Assembly: GCF_050313795.1 (NCBI RefSeq)
Contig: NZ_JBNPMC010000001.1
Coordinates: forward strand, 1 to 64,000
DNA length: 64,000 nt
Reading direction: 5' to 3'
DNA from: CAMBRQ01 sp945870325
GTDB lineage: Bacteria > Bacillota > Clostridia > Lachnospirales > Lachnospiraceae
Part shown: positions 9,280 through 17,013 of the stretch, in pieces
How the letters are laid out: the number at the start of each line of letters is the position of its first letter
Numbering within the stretch: the first letter of the stretch is position 1
Notes under the pieces: generated by a model
Seen by the model: only the letters and a program-made list of their open reading frames with translations
Database searches by the model: none
What the model was told of the DNA's origin: nothing
Program-made: the position numbers and the translations under genes

Positions 9280-10356
9280 CTAATATCTTCTATAAAAACT
9301 CATATAATCCATGGATTCTATCTTCTCACTCGGTGTCAGTTCCACATCAATCTCTTCATCACAGGATATCTGGGCGCCTTCCGGGAATACCATATTCTTA
9401 TAGGTGGTGCCGTCAGACCCTTCTGTTCCCATGAACAGGTATATCTCTTCTAACTCATATCCCTCTTCATCCATGACGCATATTTCCACCTGACCATAAT
9501 CTCCCGTAACTGCCAAATCATATACTCCGGCTTCGAAATCTTCTCCTGCCGTCCAAACCTCGCCACCTTTCATCTGATAAAAGGCTGTTAATGGGTTTGG
9601 CATCCCTTCTATATCATCCGTCTGGGCATTCTCTGAAGCAAACATAATCGTCGTCTCAGAACTTACTGTCACAACTGCGCCCGGATATATCCTTAAGTCA
9701 TCCAGATAATTATCCACATCTTTTCCTTCATATTCATACAAGTAGATTCCATTGGTATAATCCCATACCTGTACCACATCAAAATCATCCTGTACTTTCG
9801 CCACATAATTGCCTGCCGGGATATGAACACCGGCAACATATTTGCCAGATGACAATGGGTATTCTACAGAAGTACCGCTTGCTGGAAGTTCTTCAGTCAG
9901 ATACTCATAAGGATCGTTTACAATCTCTTCATAGGCATCACCGGAATCGTTCCACCATGAATCACCGGAATCATCCTGCCAGATGTTAGAAGAATGAATA
10001 ACTCCATTATTCTCCATCACTTCAAATACAGACACCATCGTAATTCCAATCAATACCACGACAATGACCACAGTGATTATCACCCATTTTGATGTTCCGT
10101 TTTTTTCTTTCTTCTGCTGATTTGCTTTATAATATGTGGTTTTTGGCTGCGTATACTTCTTCGACTGTGCCGTAACTTGTTTCGCCACATCCAATCGCTT
10201 TGCCGTGCCAGACTTTCCTGCCAAAGCAGATTGTCTTACTGCAGACTGGTTGATTCGATAATTCTTCTCTGACTTATTGTTATCCAATCCGCATTCGGTG
10301 CAGATTCCCCTTCCATCCAACTTGCTCCCGCATAACGTACACTTTTTCCCAAACAT
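9280..10356 (-). CDS. Zinc-ribbon, single-pass membrane protein of unknown function
   Basis: A 358-residue protein with an N-terminal zinc ribbon (CTLCGSK ... CTECG, residues 6-25), a basic linker (about 35-92), one membrane helix (about 95-117, WVIITVVIVVVLIGITMV), and an extracytoplasmic domain rich in Gly, Tyr, Asp and Glu. The outer part contains two similar beta-rich halves, each with G-x-Y-x-A/D-x-V-x-G/D-D-(F/Y). Cytoplasmic zinc ribbon plus outer domain is common in clostridial proteins of no assigned role. Its position between aspS and gatC inside one operon (gaps of 42 and 11 nt) is notable, but no functional link can be read from it. Confidence 0.8.
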   Translation of the reverse strand: MFGKKCTLCGSKLDGRGICTECGLDNNKSEKNYRINQSAVRQSALAGKSGTAKRLDVAKQVTAQSKKYTQPKTTYYKANQQKKEKNGTSKWVIITVVIVVVLIGITMVSVFEVMENNGVIHSSNIWQDDSGDSWWNDSGDAYEEIVNDPYEYLTEELPASGTSVEYPLSSGKYVAGVHIPAGNYVAKVQDDFDVVQVWDYTNGIYLYEYEGKDVDNYLDDLRIYPGAVVTVSSETTIMFASENAQTDDIEGMPNPLTAFYQMKGGEVWTAGEDFEAGVYDLAVTGDYGQVEICVMDEEGYELEEIYLFMGTEGSDGTTYKNMVFPEGAQISCDEEIDVELTPSEKIESMDYMSFYRRY

Positions 10357-10398
10357 AGTCTTACCTCTCTTAAATGCCGAAACCAGGAGCCTTCTCTC

Positions 10399-11733
10399 CT
10401 ATGGTTCCAGTCTGCTCAAATCCCTTGGGAACAATGTTGTCTCTCTTACGTTGTCTTCCCCAATCAGTTTCATTGTCAGACGCTCCAGTCCGATTCCAAG
10501 CCCTCCATGAGGCGGCATTCCATGCTTGAATGTATTAAGATACTGCTCCATTCCTTCCTCTGACATTCCTCTTGCTGCAATCTTTTCTGTCAGCATCTTG
10601 TAATCATGGATACGCTGTCCTCCTGTCGTAATCTCCATCCCCCGGAACAGAAGATCAAAACTCAGCGTGTATCTGGTATCTTCCGGATCGTCCATCGCAT
10701 AGAACGGACGCTTCTTGGAAGGATAATGCGTAACAAATACAAAATCACTGTCCCATTCTTCCTTCGCATACTGGCTGATCAACTGTTCCTCCTCTGGTTC
10801 CAGATCAAATGGGTTACGCATCTTATGGCCATACTTTTCTGATACTTTTTCCTTAATATCACGGAAATGTACTGCCGGAATCTGGTCGACTTTTGGCAAT
10901 TCAACGCCAAGTATCTGCAGTTCCTTAGCATATTCTTTCCCAAGCAGTTCCATCGCATACTGAAGATAACCTGTTTCCATTCCCATGATATCTTCGAACC
11001 CATCAATATATCCCATCTCGAAGTCAAGGCTCGTATATTCATTCAGATGGCGCTTGGTGTTATGCTTCTCAGCACGGAATACCGGAGCAGTCTCGAATAC
11101 TCTGTCGAATACGCCTACCATCATCTGCTTATAGAACTGTGGGCTCTGTGCCAGTACTGCCGGTCTGTGGAAATAATCCAGTTTGAAGATATTCGCTCCG
11201 CCTTCTGCACCTTTGGCTCCGATCTTCGGTGTATGGATCTCTGTGAATCCCTGGCTATACAGGAAATCACGGAATGCCCTGGTCAGCCCCTCCTGGATTC
11301 TGAACTTCGCACGCTCTCTTACATTCCGAAGAGCAATTGAGCGATAGTTCAACTTTGCCTCTAGTGATGTGTTTAATCTCCATTTGGAAATCGCTAATGG
11401 CATCATCTCATCTTCCGGCTCGCTTAAGATGCGGAGTGTCTCCATACGAATCTCGATTCCGTTCGGTGCTTTCTCATTCTCTTCTAACACGCCTTCTACT
11501 TCTATTGTCGCTGCTTCTTCGATATCTTTCAAGTCAAATTTTGCAATTCCTTCCTCATAGACACCCTGAAGAAGCCCTTCTCTCTTTCTTAAGATTACGA
11601 ATGCCACCGTTCCCATGTCACGGATTGTGTGAACTGCCCCATTGACCTTCACTTTCTGTCCTGGTTTCGCCTCTTCCAATAATTGGCTGATTTCCATTGT
11701 CTCTTTTTGTTTTACACCTGTTAAATATTCCAT
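10399..11733 (-). CDS. aspS: Aspartyl-tRNA synthetase, archaeal-type, probably non-discriminating
   Basis: A class IIb synthetase: an N-terminal OB-fold anticodon-binding domain (residues 1-115) and a catalytic domain with motif 2 near FRAEKHNTKRH and motif 3 GGLGIGLERL (about residues 410-425). At 444 residues, without the GAD insertion of the roughly 590-residue bacterial enzyme, it is the archaeal/eukaryal type found in many clostridia. Such enzymes usually charge both tRNA-Asp and tRNA-Asn with Asp. Co-transcription with gatCAB supports this: Asp-tRNA(Asn) made here would be amidated by GatCAB. AGGAGG precedes the ATG, and a T-box leader lies upstream. Confidence 0.93.
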   Translation of the reverse strand: MEYLTGVKQKETMEISQLLEEAKPGQKVKVNGAVHTIRDMGTVAFVILRKREGLLQGVYEEGIAKFDLKDIEEAATIEVEGVLEENEKAPNGIEIRMETLRILSEPEDEMMPLAISKWRLNTSLEAKLNYRSIALRNVRERAKFRIQEGLTRAFRDFLYSQGFTEIHTPKIGAKGAEGGANIFKLDYFHRPAVLAQSPQFYKQMMVGVFDRVFETAPVFRAEKHNTKRHLNEYTSLDFEMGYIDGFEDIMGMETGYLQYAMELLGKEYAKELQILGVELPKVDQIPAVHFRDIKEKVSEKYGHKMRNPFDLEPEEEQLISQYAKEEWDSDFVFVTHYPSKKRPFYAMDDPEDTRYTLSFDLLFRGMEITTGGQRIHDYKMLTEKIAARGMSEEGMEQYLNTFKHGMPPHGGLGIGLERLTMKLIGEDNVRETTLFPRDLSRLEP

Positions 11734-11860
11734 ATGATCCTCCTTCTTTCCCCCAGTGAGAAATACATTCTTTTACTTGTAAGTATTCATCTTCATGCGA
11801 GTGTGTATTCCCCAAAAGTCTTTGCAGCGTAGGGAACGAAGTTTCTCGGAATCTTGTAAT

Positions 11861-12150
11861 AAAAAAGTCCCGGAATACATAACGTATTCCGGGACGGAGA
11901 TATTACATAATCATATAATTCCGCGGTACCACCCGCATTGAACTCGCCCTTGAGCCCCAACTTACGCACGTAACGAGTGCCGACGTACCGACCTACTTTC
12001 ATTGTCTTGGTTACAATCCTTTTCAACCGGTCTGCTCCAGAGTGTTCCCTATTGTTCTTATTCCTTAAGCGGCGCTCTCAGTCGGTGACGCCTCATTCCT
12101 GTCAAGTTCCAAAGAACAGAGTCTCTTTCATCGCTTTGCTTTCAAAATTT
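11861..12150 (-). promoter_or_regulatory. T-box riboswitch controlling aspS-gatCAB
   Basis: The minus-strand leader contains the invariant T-box/antiterminator sequence GGGTGGTACCGCG (within 11922-11937). It is followed by a perfect 12-bp terminator hairpin (arms 11867-11878 and 11884-11895, 5-nt loop) and six U residues (11861-11866). Upstream lies a long Stem I starting near 12140. A 7-bp helix there (TGTTCTT pairing with AAGAACA) bounds an internal loop whose 3' side reads ATAGGGAACACTC. The best specifier is AAC (Asn), since no GAC (Asp) occurs in that loop. T-boxes sense uncharged tRNA, so shortage of charged tRNA-Asn would turn on the operon that makes Asn-tRNA. The element is certain; the specifier assignment is my hand folding. 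Confidence 0.93.
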
Positions 12151-12157
12151 GTAATAT

Positions 12158-12186
12158 ATGTTAGCATACTATTTTAGGAATTGCAA
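12158..12186 (-). promoter_or_regulatory. Promoter of the T-box aspS operon
   Basis: TTGCAA (12181-12186), 17-nt spacer, TAACAT (12158-12163), just upstream of T-box Stem I. Box matches are moderate, but placement is right for a leader starting near 12,150. Confidence 0.5.
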
Positions 12187-12227
12187 GGGTTTTCGGGCAG
12201 AAATTTTTGAATCCAAATCCCCCAAAA

Positions 12228-12282
12228 GTCAAAAACCCCAATGCAAGCATGTCCGCTTGGCTCGTTACTCGCGGGAATAAAA
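12228..12282. repeat. 55-bp dispersed repeat, copy 1
   Basis: This copy has the same sequence as positions 55287-55341, in the same orientation, with about three differences in 55 bp. It contains CAAGC-GGACAT-GCTTG on the minus strand, a short hairpin, next to CCGCGAG...CGAGCC. It lies between the rpn-type gene and the T-box promoter, in otherwise empty sequence (12187-12330). Function unknown: it could be a small RNA segment or a mobile repeat. Confidence 0.7.
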
Positions 12283-12330
12283 TTTTACGTCTAAACGTCT
12301 CAGCAATCCTACAACGTAAACATCTTAGTA

Positions 12331-13251
12331 TCAAAGACCATATTTTCGGTACATCTGCTCACAATATGCACGGTCTTCACTCACTCTTTTCAAATCATCC
12401 AACAGATTCTCTCCAAGAAGCCGCTGAATCAAAGCAGTCAGTCGCTTTCCTTCTTTCGCTGCTCCTAATTCGATTCCTCTTGCTTCCCCTAATTCGATTC
12501 CTCTTGCTTCCCCTAATTCGATTCCTCTTGCTTCTCCTCTTTCCTCTCCCTTAATTCGTTCTGCCTCTAACTCATCTGCATATAATTCTCTCAATGCGTC
12601 ACACACAAATCTCACCTCTTCCATCGTTTTCCAATTCGCACGTATGATCAGGTCCATCGCCGCCTGATACAGATTCGACTCTTTATTCCGGCTATAATCT
12701 CTCAGTAATTGATCTGTATCCTCATCCACCTGCAGATCTGCCCGCAGACTTCCAAGCCATGGATTCTCCTTTCTCGAAAGTCTGTGATTCAGTATAATCT
12801 GCATTGGGACCGGGTCATTCTTAAGCCAGTATATTCCATCCTCTTTCTTTTCTACCTCGATTCCGCGTTCTTCTTTTAGTATCTTCAATATTTCTCTTGG
12901 GTAATGGCTGCATATAAATGTGATCGTAATATCATCCATTCTGATTTCTCTTACTTTCTGCGTATCTGACTGATAGATACATGCATATCCATATGCACGA
13001 TAAAAATCATTGATATTGAGAGAATCCCCAGGATTCTTATATTCGATCAGATTATGCCCCCGGAATATCTTCCCGATATTCTTCTGTATTGGCTTATCAT
13101 CCAGTTTCTTCACGACCAGCGTATCGATTCGCAAAGGCTTTTTACTCAGCTCATGCTCTGAATAGAACTCCAAAGTCTCCGCCTCCTCCTGTAATTCGAT
13201 CCGAATGGCAGCATGAAATCCCGGATGCCACTGCAATAGTTTCTCTGCCAT
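12331..13251 (-). CDS. Rpn/PD-(D/E)XK nuclease family protein with expandable C-terminal repeat
   Basis: A 306-residue protein of the Rpn family (recombination-promoting nuclease, formerly 'putative transposase'), common in many copies in Lachnospiraceae. The PD-(D/E)XK core is visible as RIDTLVV (about residues 42-48) and LIEYKNP (about 68-74). A helical middle region follows. Near residues 235-265 the octapeptide GEARGIEL is repeated, encoded by three perfect 24-bp tandem repeats (12464-12535). A conserved tail follows. It stands alone between the T-box operon and an ABC importer. Family members are proposed DNA endonucleases; the role here is unknown. Confidence 0.8.
   Translation of the reverse strand: MAEKLLQWHPGFHAAIRIELQEEAETLEFYSEHELSKKPLRIDTLVVKKLDDKPIQKNIGKIFRGHNLIEYKNPGDSLNINDFYRAYGYACIYQSDTQKVREIRMDDITITFICSHYPREILKILKEERGIEVEKKEDGIYWLKNDPVPMQIILNHRLSRKENPWLGSLRADLQVDEDTDQLLRDYSRNKESNLYQAAMDLIIRANWKTMEEVRFVCDALRELYADELEAERIKGEERGEARGIELGEARGIELGEARGIELGAAKEGKRLTALIQRLLGENLLDDLKRVSEDRAYCEQMYRKYGL
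12464..12535. repeat. Three tandem 24-bp repeats inside the Rpn-family gene
   Basis: Three identical 24-bp units starting CCTAATTCGATTCC on the plus strand (12464, 12488, 12512). Because 24 is a multiple of three, gain or loss of a unit keeps the frame and only changes the number of GEARGIEL octapeptides. Confidence 0.9.
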
Positions 13252-13262
13252 CTGTTACCCCC

Positions 13263-13291
13263 ATTATATTCAATTGTCAAGCCACTTTCAA
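13263..13291 (-). promoter_or_regulatory. Sigma-A promoter of the Rpn-family gene
   Basis: TTGAAA (13286-13291), 17-nt spacer, perfect TATAAT (13263-13268), 11 nt before the ATG, so the 5' leader is very short. The rest of the gap to 13,543 is AT-rich and shows nothing else recognisable. Confidence 0.6.
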
Positions 13292-13543
13292 GGTCTCAAG
13301 CCAAACTCAGCCAAAGGCATCTCCTACCTTTCTCTTACCAAATTACAAATCGGATAATCCTGACGATTGTCAGATAGAAAAATTGAATTTCTTGATTTTC
13401 TTAGATTAATAGATTTGTGACAATAATATAGCACATTCCCACAGAAGACACAATTGCCTAATTACAAAAACATCCTCAAAAGTGTATAAGTATATAAACA
13501 ACAATAATACATCTGTATGGCAAAACCTCTTCATATACAAATA

Positions 13544-13571
13544 GGAGTGCAATTCATCCGAATCGCACTCC
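13544..13571 (-). terminator. Terminator of the ABC importer operon
   Basis: A 12-bp hairpin (GGAGTGC arm, one G-U, 4-nt loop) located 37 nt after the binding-protein stop codon, followed on the minus strand by TATTTGTATA. The U-tract is weak but the stem is strong. Confidence 0.65.
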
Positions 13572-13607
13572 CATATTAACACAGGACAAATATTCTATCT
13601 TCCTCTA

Positions 13608-14804
13608 TTATTCAGAAAGTCCAAAACCTTCAGCAACAGCCGGATTCTCTTTCTGTTTTACAGGAACAACAGCATTCTCAGGCTCTACAGGATCACCAAC
13701 TGTAAGTCCTTCAATCTCTTCATCCGGGCAAACAGGTGTCCATGCCAGTTCCATAATATCATCAGCAGTAAGATCTGTATCTGTGATGATTCCAAGGCGC
13801 AGATAATCTTCTGCGATCTCACGAAGCGCTCTCTCTGTGAAAGCATCAGACAGTCCGAAGTGAAGTGAATCCCAGAATACTAACTGGTCTTCTTTTTCAC
13901 CGGTCATCTTATCGTTGTCATACATTGCCTGAACTGCTTCCTCTGAATTCAGACGGTTGAACTCACCTGCACGCTTGATAGCCTTAACAACATATTTTGC
14001 ATGAACCGGATTGTTCTTGATAAAGTCATTATTCATTGCAGTTACACAGCAAGCCTCATCCTGGAACTCATCGCTGTATGTGATAGAACAGATCATACGC
14101 ATATCATCGCGATAGTTAGCCAGTACAAAGTAATCAGAGAAAATAGAAGCATCAACTTCTCCACTCTCCATAGAAGCTACAGTTGCAGCACTGTCGTTGA
14201 TATCAAGGAACTCTACTTCTGAAGTAGGATCAACGCCATACTTGTCTAACATACGATAGCAGATATTCTGATCTGAGTTACCGATACCATCATGAATTGC
14301 AATCGTCTTTCCAACCAAGTCTTCTACTGTCTTGATGTCGCTGTCAGCCGGAACATAGATGGATTTACATCCGATATGAGAACCACATACGAATGTCATA
14401 TCTACTCCATTCGTTACAGGAACAAGCATCGTTGCAATGTGGTCTGTTCCCCACAGACACTGACCGGTACCAACTGTATTTACAACAGACTCGCCTTCCA
14501 TGTATGTAGCATTGATACCATACTCTTCATAGTAGCCCTGTACTTCTGCCATATATTTTGCAGATACACAAGCACCACCGTTAAACAAGTAGTTAAGTTC
14601 TGTACCGAATACAGGCTCTTTCTGCATAGCCTCCCAGTCTTCCTCTGATACAGCCTCCGGACGCTCAACATCTGCTGATGCTGAATCTTCAGTCTTTGTC
14701 TCTTCCTTTGGTTCTTCTTCTTTCTGACCGCATGCTGCCATTGACAATGCCATTACCCCAACCAGCATTGCAGCCATAAGCCTTTTGATTTTCATTGACT
14801 TCAT
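13608..14804 (-). CDS. ABC importer substrate-binding lipoprotein (NMT1/THI5/SsuA-like)
   Basis: A 398-residue lipoprotein. The basic n-region (KIKRLMAAM) and lipobox LSMAAC put the acylated Cys near residue 25; an acidic linker follows. The fold is of the NMT1/SsuA/TauA class of binding proteins, which bind thiamine precursors, nitrate, taurine or alkane sulfonates; patterns include VGKTIAIHDGIGN and VEDLVGKT. It is the last gene of the permease-ATPase-binding protein operon and would deliver ligand at the outer face of the membrane. The ligand cannot be fixed from sequence. Confidence 0.88.
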   Translation of the reverse strand: MKSMKIKRLMAAMLVGVMALSMAACGQKEEEPKEETKTEDSASADVERPEAVSEEDWEAMQKEPVFGTELNYLFNGGACVSAKYMAEVQGYYEEYGINATYMEGESVVNTVGTGQCLWGTDHIATMLVPVTNGVDMTFVCGSHIGCKSIYVPADSDIKTVEDLVGKTIAIHDGIGNSDQNICYRMLDKYGVDPTSEVEFLDINDSAATVASMESGEVDASIFSDYFVLANYRDDMRMICSITYSDEFQDEACCVTAMNNDFIKNNPVHAKYVVKAIKRAGEFNRLNSEEAVQAMYDNDKMTGEKEDQLVFWDSLHFGLSDAFTERALREIAEDYLRLGIITDTDLTADDIMELAWTPVCPDEEIEGLTVGDPVEPENAVVPVKQKENPAVAEGFGLSE

Positions 14805-14883
14805 AAATACTTTCCTCTCCTTTTTTTATTCTATATCCATAAAATCAGAGAAAACATCTCCGATCTGTCGGATCATCATAAAT

Positions 14884-14903
14884 GTCTGCCTCCTCTCGCA
14901 GAC
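14884..14903 (-). other. Intercistronic hairpin between ATPase and binding-protein genes
   Basis: GTCTGC/GCAGAC 6-bp stem without a U-tract, inside the 115-nt gap. It could protect the downstream binding-protein mRNA, which importer operons usually express in excess, or it may be chance. Confidence 0.3.
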
Positions 14904-14919
14904 CCGGCATAAGCGACTC

Positions 14920-15690
14920 CTACTTATTGCCTCCAAAATGCAGTCTGTTAAGAATCTCGTTACGATACTCAACAAACGCTGCCGAAGAACGGTCTCTTGG
15001 ATATTCTTCATCAATCTTAATATCTGCCACCACTCGTCCAGGATTCGCATCCATAACGATGACACGGGTTCCCATATAGATAGCCTCATCCACATCATGG
15101 GTAACCATGATCGCTAACTGCCCTCTCTCCTGCCATATCTTAAGGATCTCATCCTGCATATTCATACGGGTAAATGCATCCAGCGCTCCCAAAGGCTCGT
15201 CTAAGAGCAGGATATCCGGCTCGTTGATCAGAGAACGCACCAGTGCAACTCTCTGCGCCATACCACCAGATAACTGTCCCGGATAATCCTCACGGAAAGA
15301 TTCCAATCCGATTACCTTCAGCATACGCTCGACTTTCTCTTCATTCCCCTTAAGTTTCCCCTGCATCTTCAGACTAAAGGCAATATTCTTTTCAACAGTC
15401 AGCCAAGGGAATAGGGTCGGCTTCTGGAACACCATGCCACGCTCCGGTGACGGTTCCAGGATTTCTTTGCCGTCTACGGTTATCTTGCCGGTAGTTGGAG
15501 TAATCAGACCGGCAACAAGGCGAAGAATCGTAGATTTCCCACATCCGGATGGACCAACCAGACTGATGAATTCACCGCTTTTCAGTTCCATATCGATTGC
15601 ATTCAGAGCATGGGTAACTTCGTCGTTCTCTACTTTTGCAAAACTTTTCGATACATTCTCTAATTTCAAAGTAACTTTCTTCTCTGCCAT
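14920..15690 (-). CDS. ABC importer ATP-binding protein (SsuB/TauB/ThiZ-like)
   Basis: A 256-residue ATPase with Walker A GPSGCGKST (about residues 43-51), signature LSGGMAQRVA (about 142-151), Walker B ILLLDEPLGALD and H-loop VTHDVDEA. This pattern typifies the nitrate/sulfonate/taurine/HMP-precursor importers. It begins one nucleotide after the permease stop, so the two are translationally coupled. Confidence 0.93.
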   Translation of the reverse strand: MAEKKVTLKLENVSKSFAKVENDEVTHALNAIDMELKSGEFISLVGPSGCGKSTILRLVAGLITPTTGKITVDGKEILEPSPERGMVFQKPTLFPWLTVEKNIAFSLKMQGKLKGNEEKVERMLKVIGLESFREDYPGQLSGGMAQRVALVRSLINEPDILLLDEPLGALDAFTRMNMQDEILKIWQERGQLAIMVTHDVDEAIYMGTRVIVMDANPGRVVADIKIDEEYPRDRSSAAFVEYRNEILNRLHFGGNK

Positions 15691-16764
15691 TTACTTCACA
15701 ACTCCATTCTGCCATCTTAATACGCGCCGTTTCACCAGATCCAGGGCTTTTGTTACAATCGTAAAGATGAAACAAATTACGAATAACGCCGCAAACATCT
15801 TATCATATGCCGCCCATGATTTTGCCCAGTTCATATACCAGCCTAATCCGGCTTTTACACCCATCATCTCCGCAATCATAATTGCCACACATGCAGAACT
15901 CATTGCCTGTGTACAGCCCTGCAGTATTGAAGGCATCGCGTGCGGAATCGCTACTCTGAATACCAACTGTCTGCTGCTTGCTCCCAGCGTTCTTGCGGCC
16001 TCGAAAAAGTCCTTGTCTACATTGGAGATACCTGTCATGGAAGCAACCGTAACCGCAAACCATGAACCTAAAGCAATGATGAACACCGCACCTTTAAACA
16101 GCGAAGTTGCAACAACCATTACAATCGGAATCCAGGTAGATGTCGGAATTGGTCCCAAGAACTTGATAACCGGATTCACCCAATACCGTACCTTCTCAGA
16201 ATATCCACAGGTGATTCCCGTCACCAGTCCAAGGGCTACTCCGATAAAATATCCTAAAAACAGCAGACGCAATGTATGTAATGTACATTCAATCAGATAC
16301 GCACGATCCGTCCATGCAATATTTATAATATAATTCATACACGGAACGAAAGGCTGCGTCAATATACCAGTCTTCAGTGTCAGATAATCATAGCCTGCCA
16401 ACAGTAAGAACAACGCCGAAAATAACGGCGCCCTATAACGCAGCATATCTAAAACCGTCTTATCCCCTCTTAACTTTTTCACCAAAGCAACGATAAAGTA
16501 AATAAGAAATGCCGCAATGAAAATCACAAGCATCCCAAGATAAGTATTCGGGTTCTTATTCGGACTATTATCCGGAACCCACAGATACTCTCCGATCGCC
16601 ACAATACCGCAGACCACCGGCAATATCATGATAACCCAGTCCAGAATAATCTGCCCGCGCGTCTTCTCCTTCTCTTCCAGTTCCTTCAACTGCTGTCTTG
16701 TCAGTTTGTCCAACTGGCTTTTGTCGATACCGTTCTTTGAACCTTTCTTCTTATTTGATCCCAT
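15691..16764 (-). CDS. ABC importer permease (SsuC-like)
   Basis: I chose the ATG at 16764 (357 residues, MGSNKKKGSKN...) because AGGAG lies 8 nt before it; the frame is open 16 codons further upstream without a comparable site. A charged cytoplasmic N-terminus (KLTRQQLKELEEKEKTR) precedes about eight membrane helices. The binding-protein-dependent transport domain has the EAA loop FFEAARTLGASSRQLVFRVAIPHAMP (positions about 250-275), which docks on the ATPase. It is longer than a typical SsuC (about 260 residues) because of the extra N-terminal helices. It is the first gene of the operon. Confidence 0.9.
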   Translation of the reverse strand: MGSNKKKGSKNGIDKSQLDKLTRQQLKELEEKEKTRGQIILDWVIMILPVVCGIVAIGEYLWVPDNSPNKNPNTYLGMLVIFIAAFLIYFIVALVKKLRGDKTVLDMLRYRAPLFSALFLLLAGYDYLTLKTGILTQPFVPCMNYIINIAWTDRAYLIECTLHTLRLLFLGYFIGVALGLVTGITCGYSEKVRYWVNPVIKFLGPIPTSTWIPIVMVVATSLFKGAVFIIALGSWFAVTVASMTGISNVDKDFFEAARTLGASSRQLVFRVAIPHAMPSILQGCTQAMSSACVAIMIAEMMGVKAGLGWYMNWAKSWAAYDKMFAALFVICFIFTIVTKALDLVKRRVLRWQNGVVK

Positions 16765-17013
16765 AATCCCATCTCCTGCCCCGTTCATACTCATACAGTT
16801 ATAGTGTACCAAAGGATTCCCCAGAATCCAAATTGAAAATCCTTATCAACACCCACACTTATTCATTTCATCTATGAATCATCTCCCCATTCTCTATACA
16901 CTCCCTATCCCCTCATACCTACAACCCGCTATTTCTCTTATGGGTTATTGACGACTGGAGGCATCTTACCGCACTATTTCCTCACAGCAACCGTACATTC
17001 TGAAAAAAATTCA

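Noticed and set aside
11793..12026. 77-codon minus-strand frame
   Set aside because: It lies wholly within the T-box leader, including the invariant antiterminator sequence; the RNA element explains the conservation.
15434..16333. 299-codon plus-strand frame across the ABC ATPase and permease genes
   Set aside because: Antisense to two clearly conserved genes; no family features.
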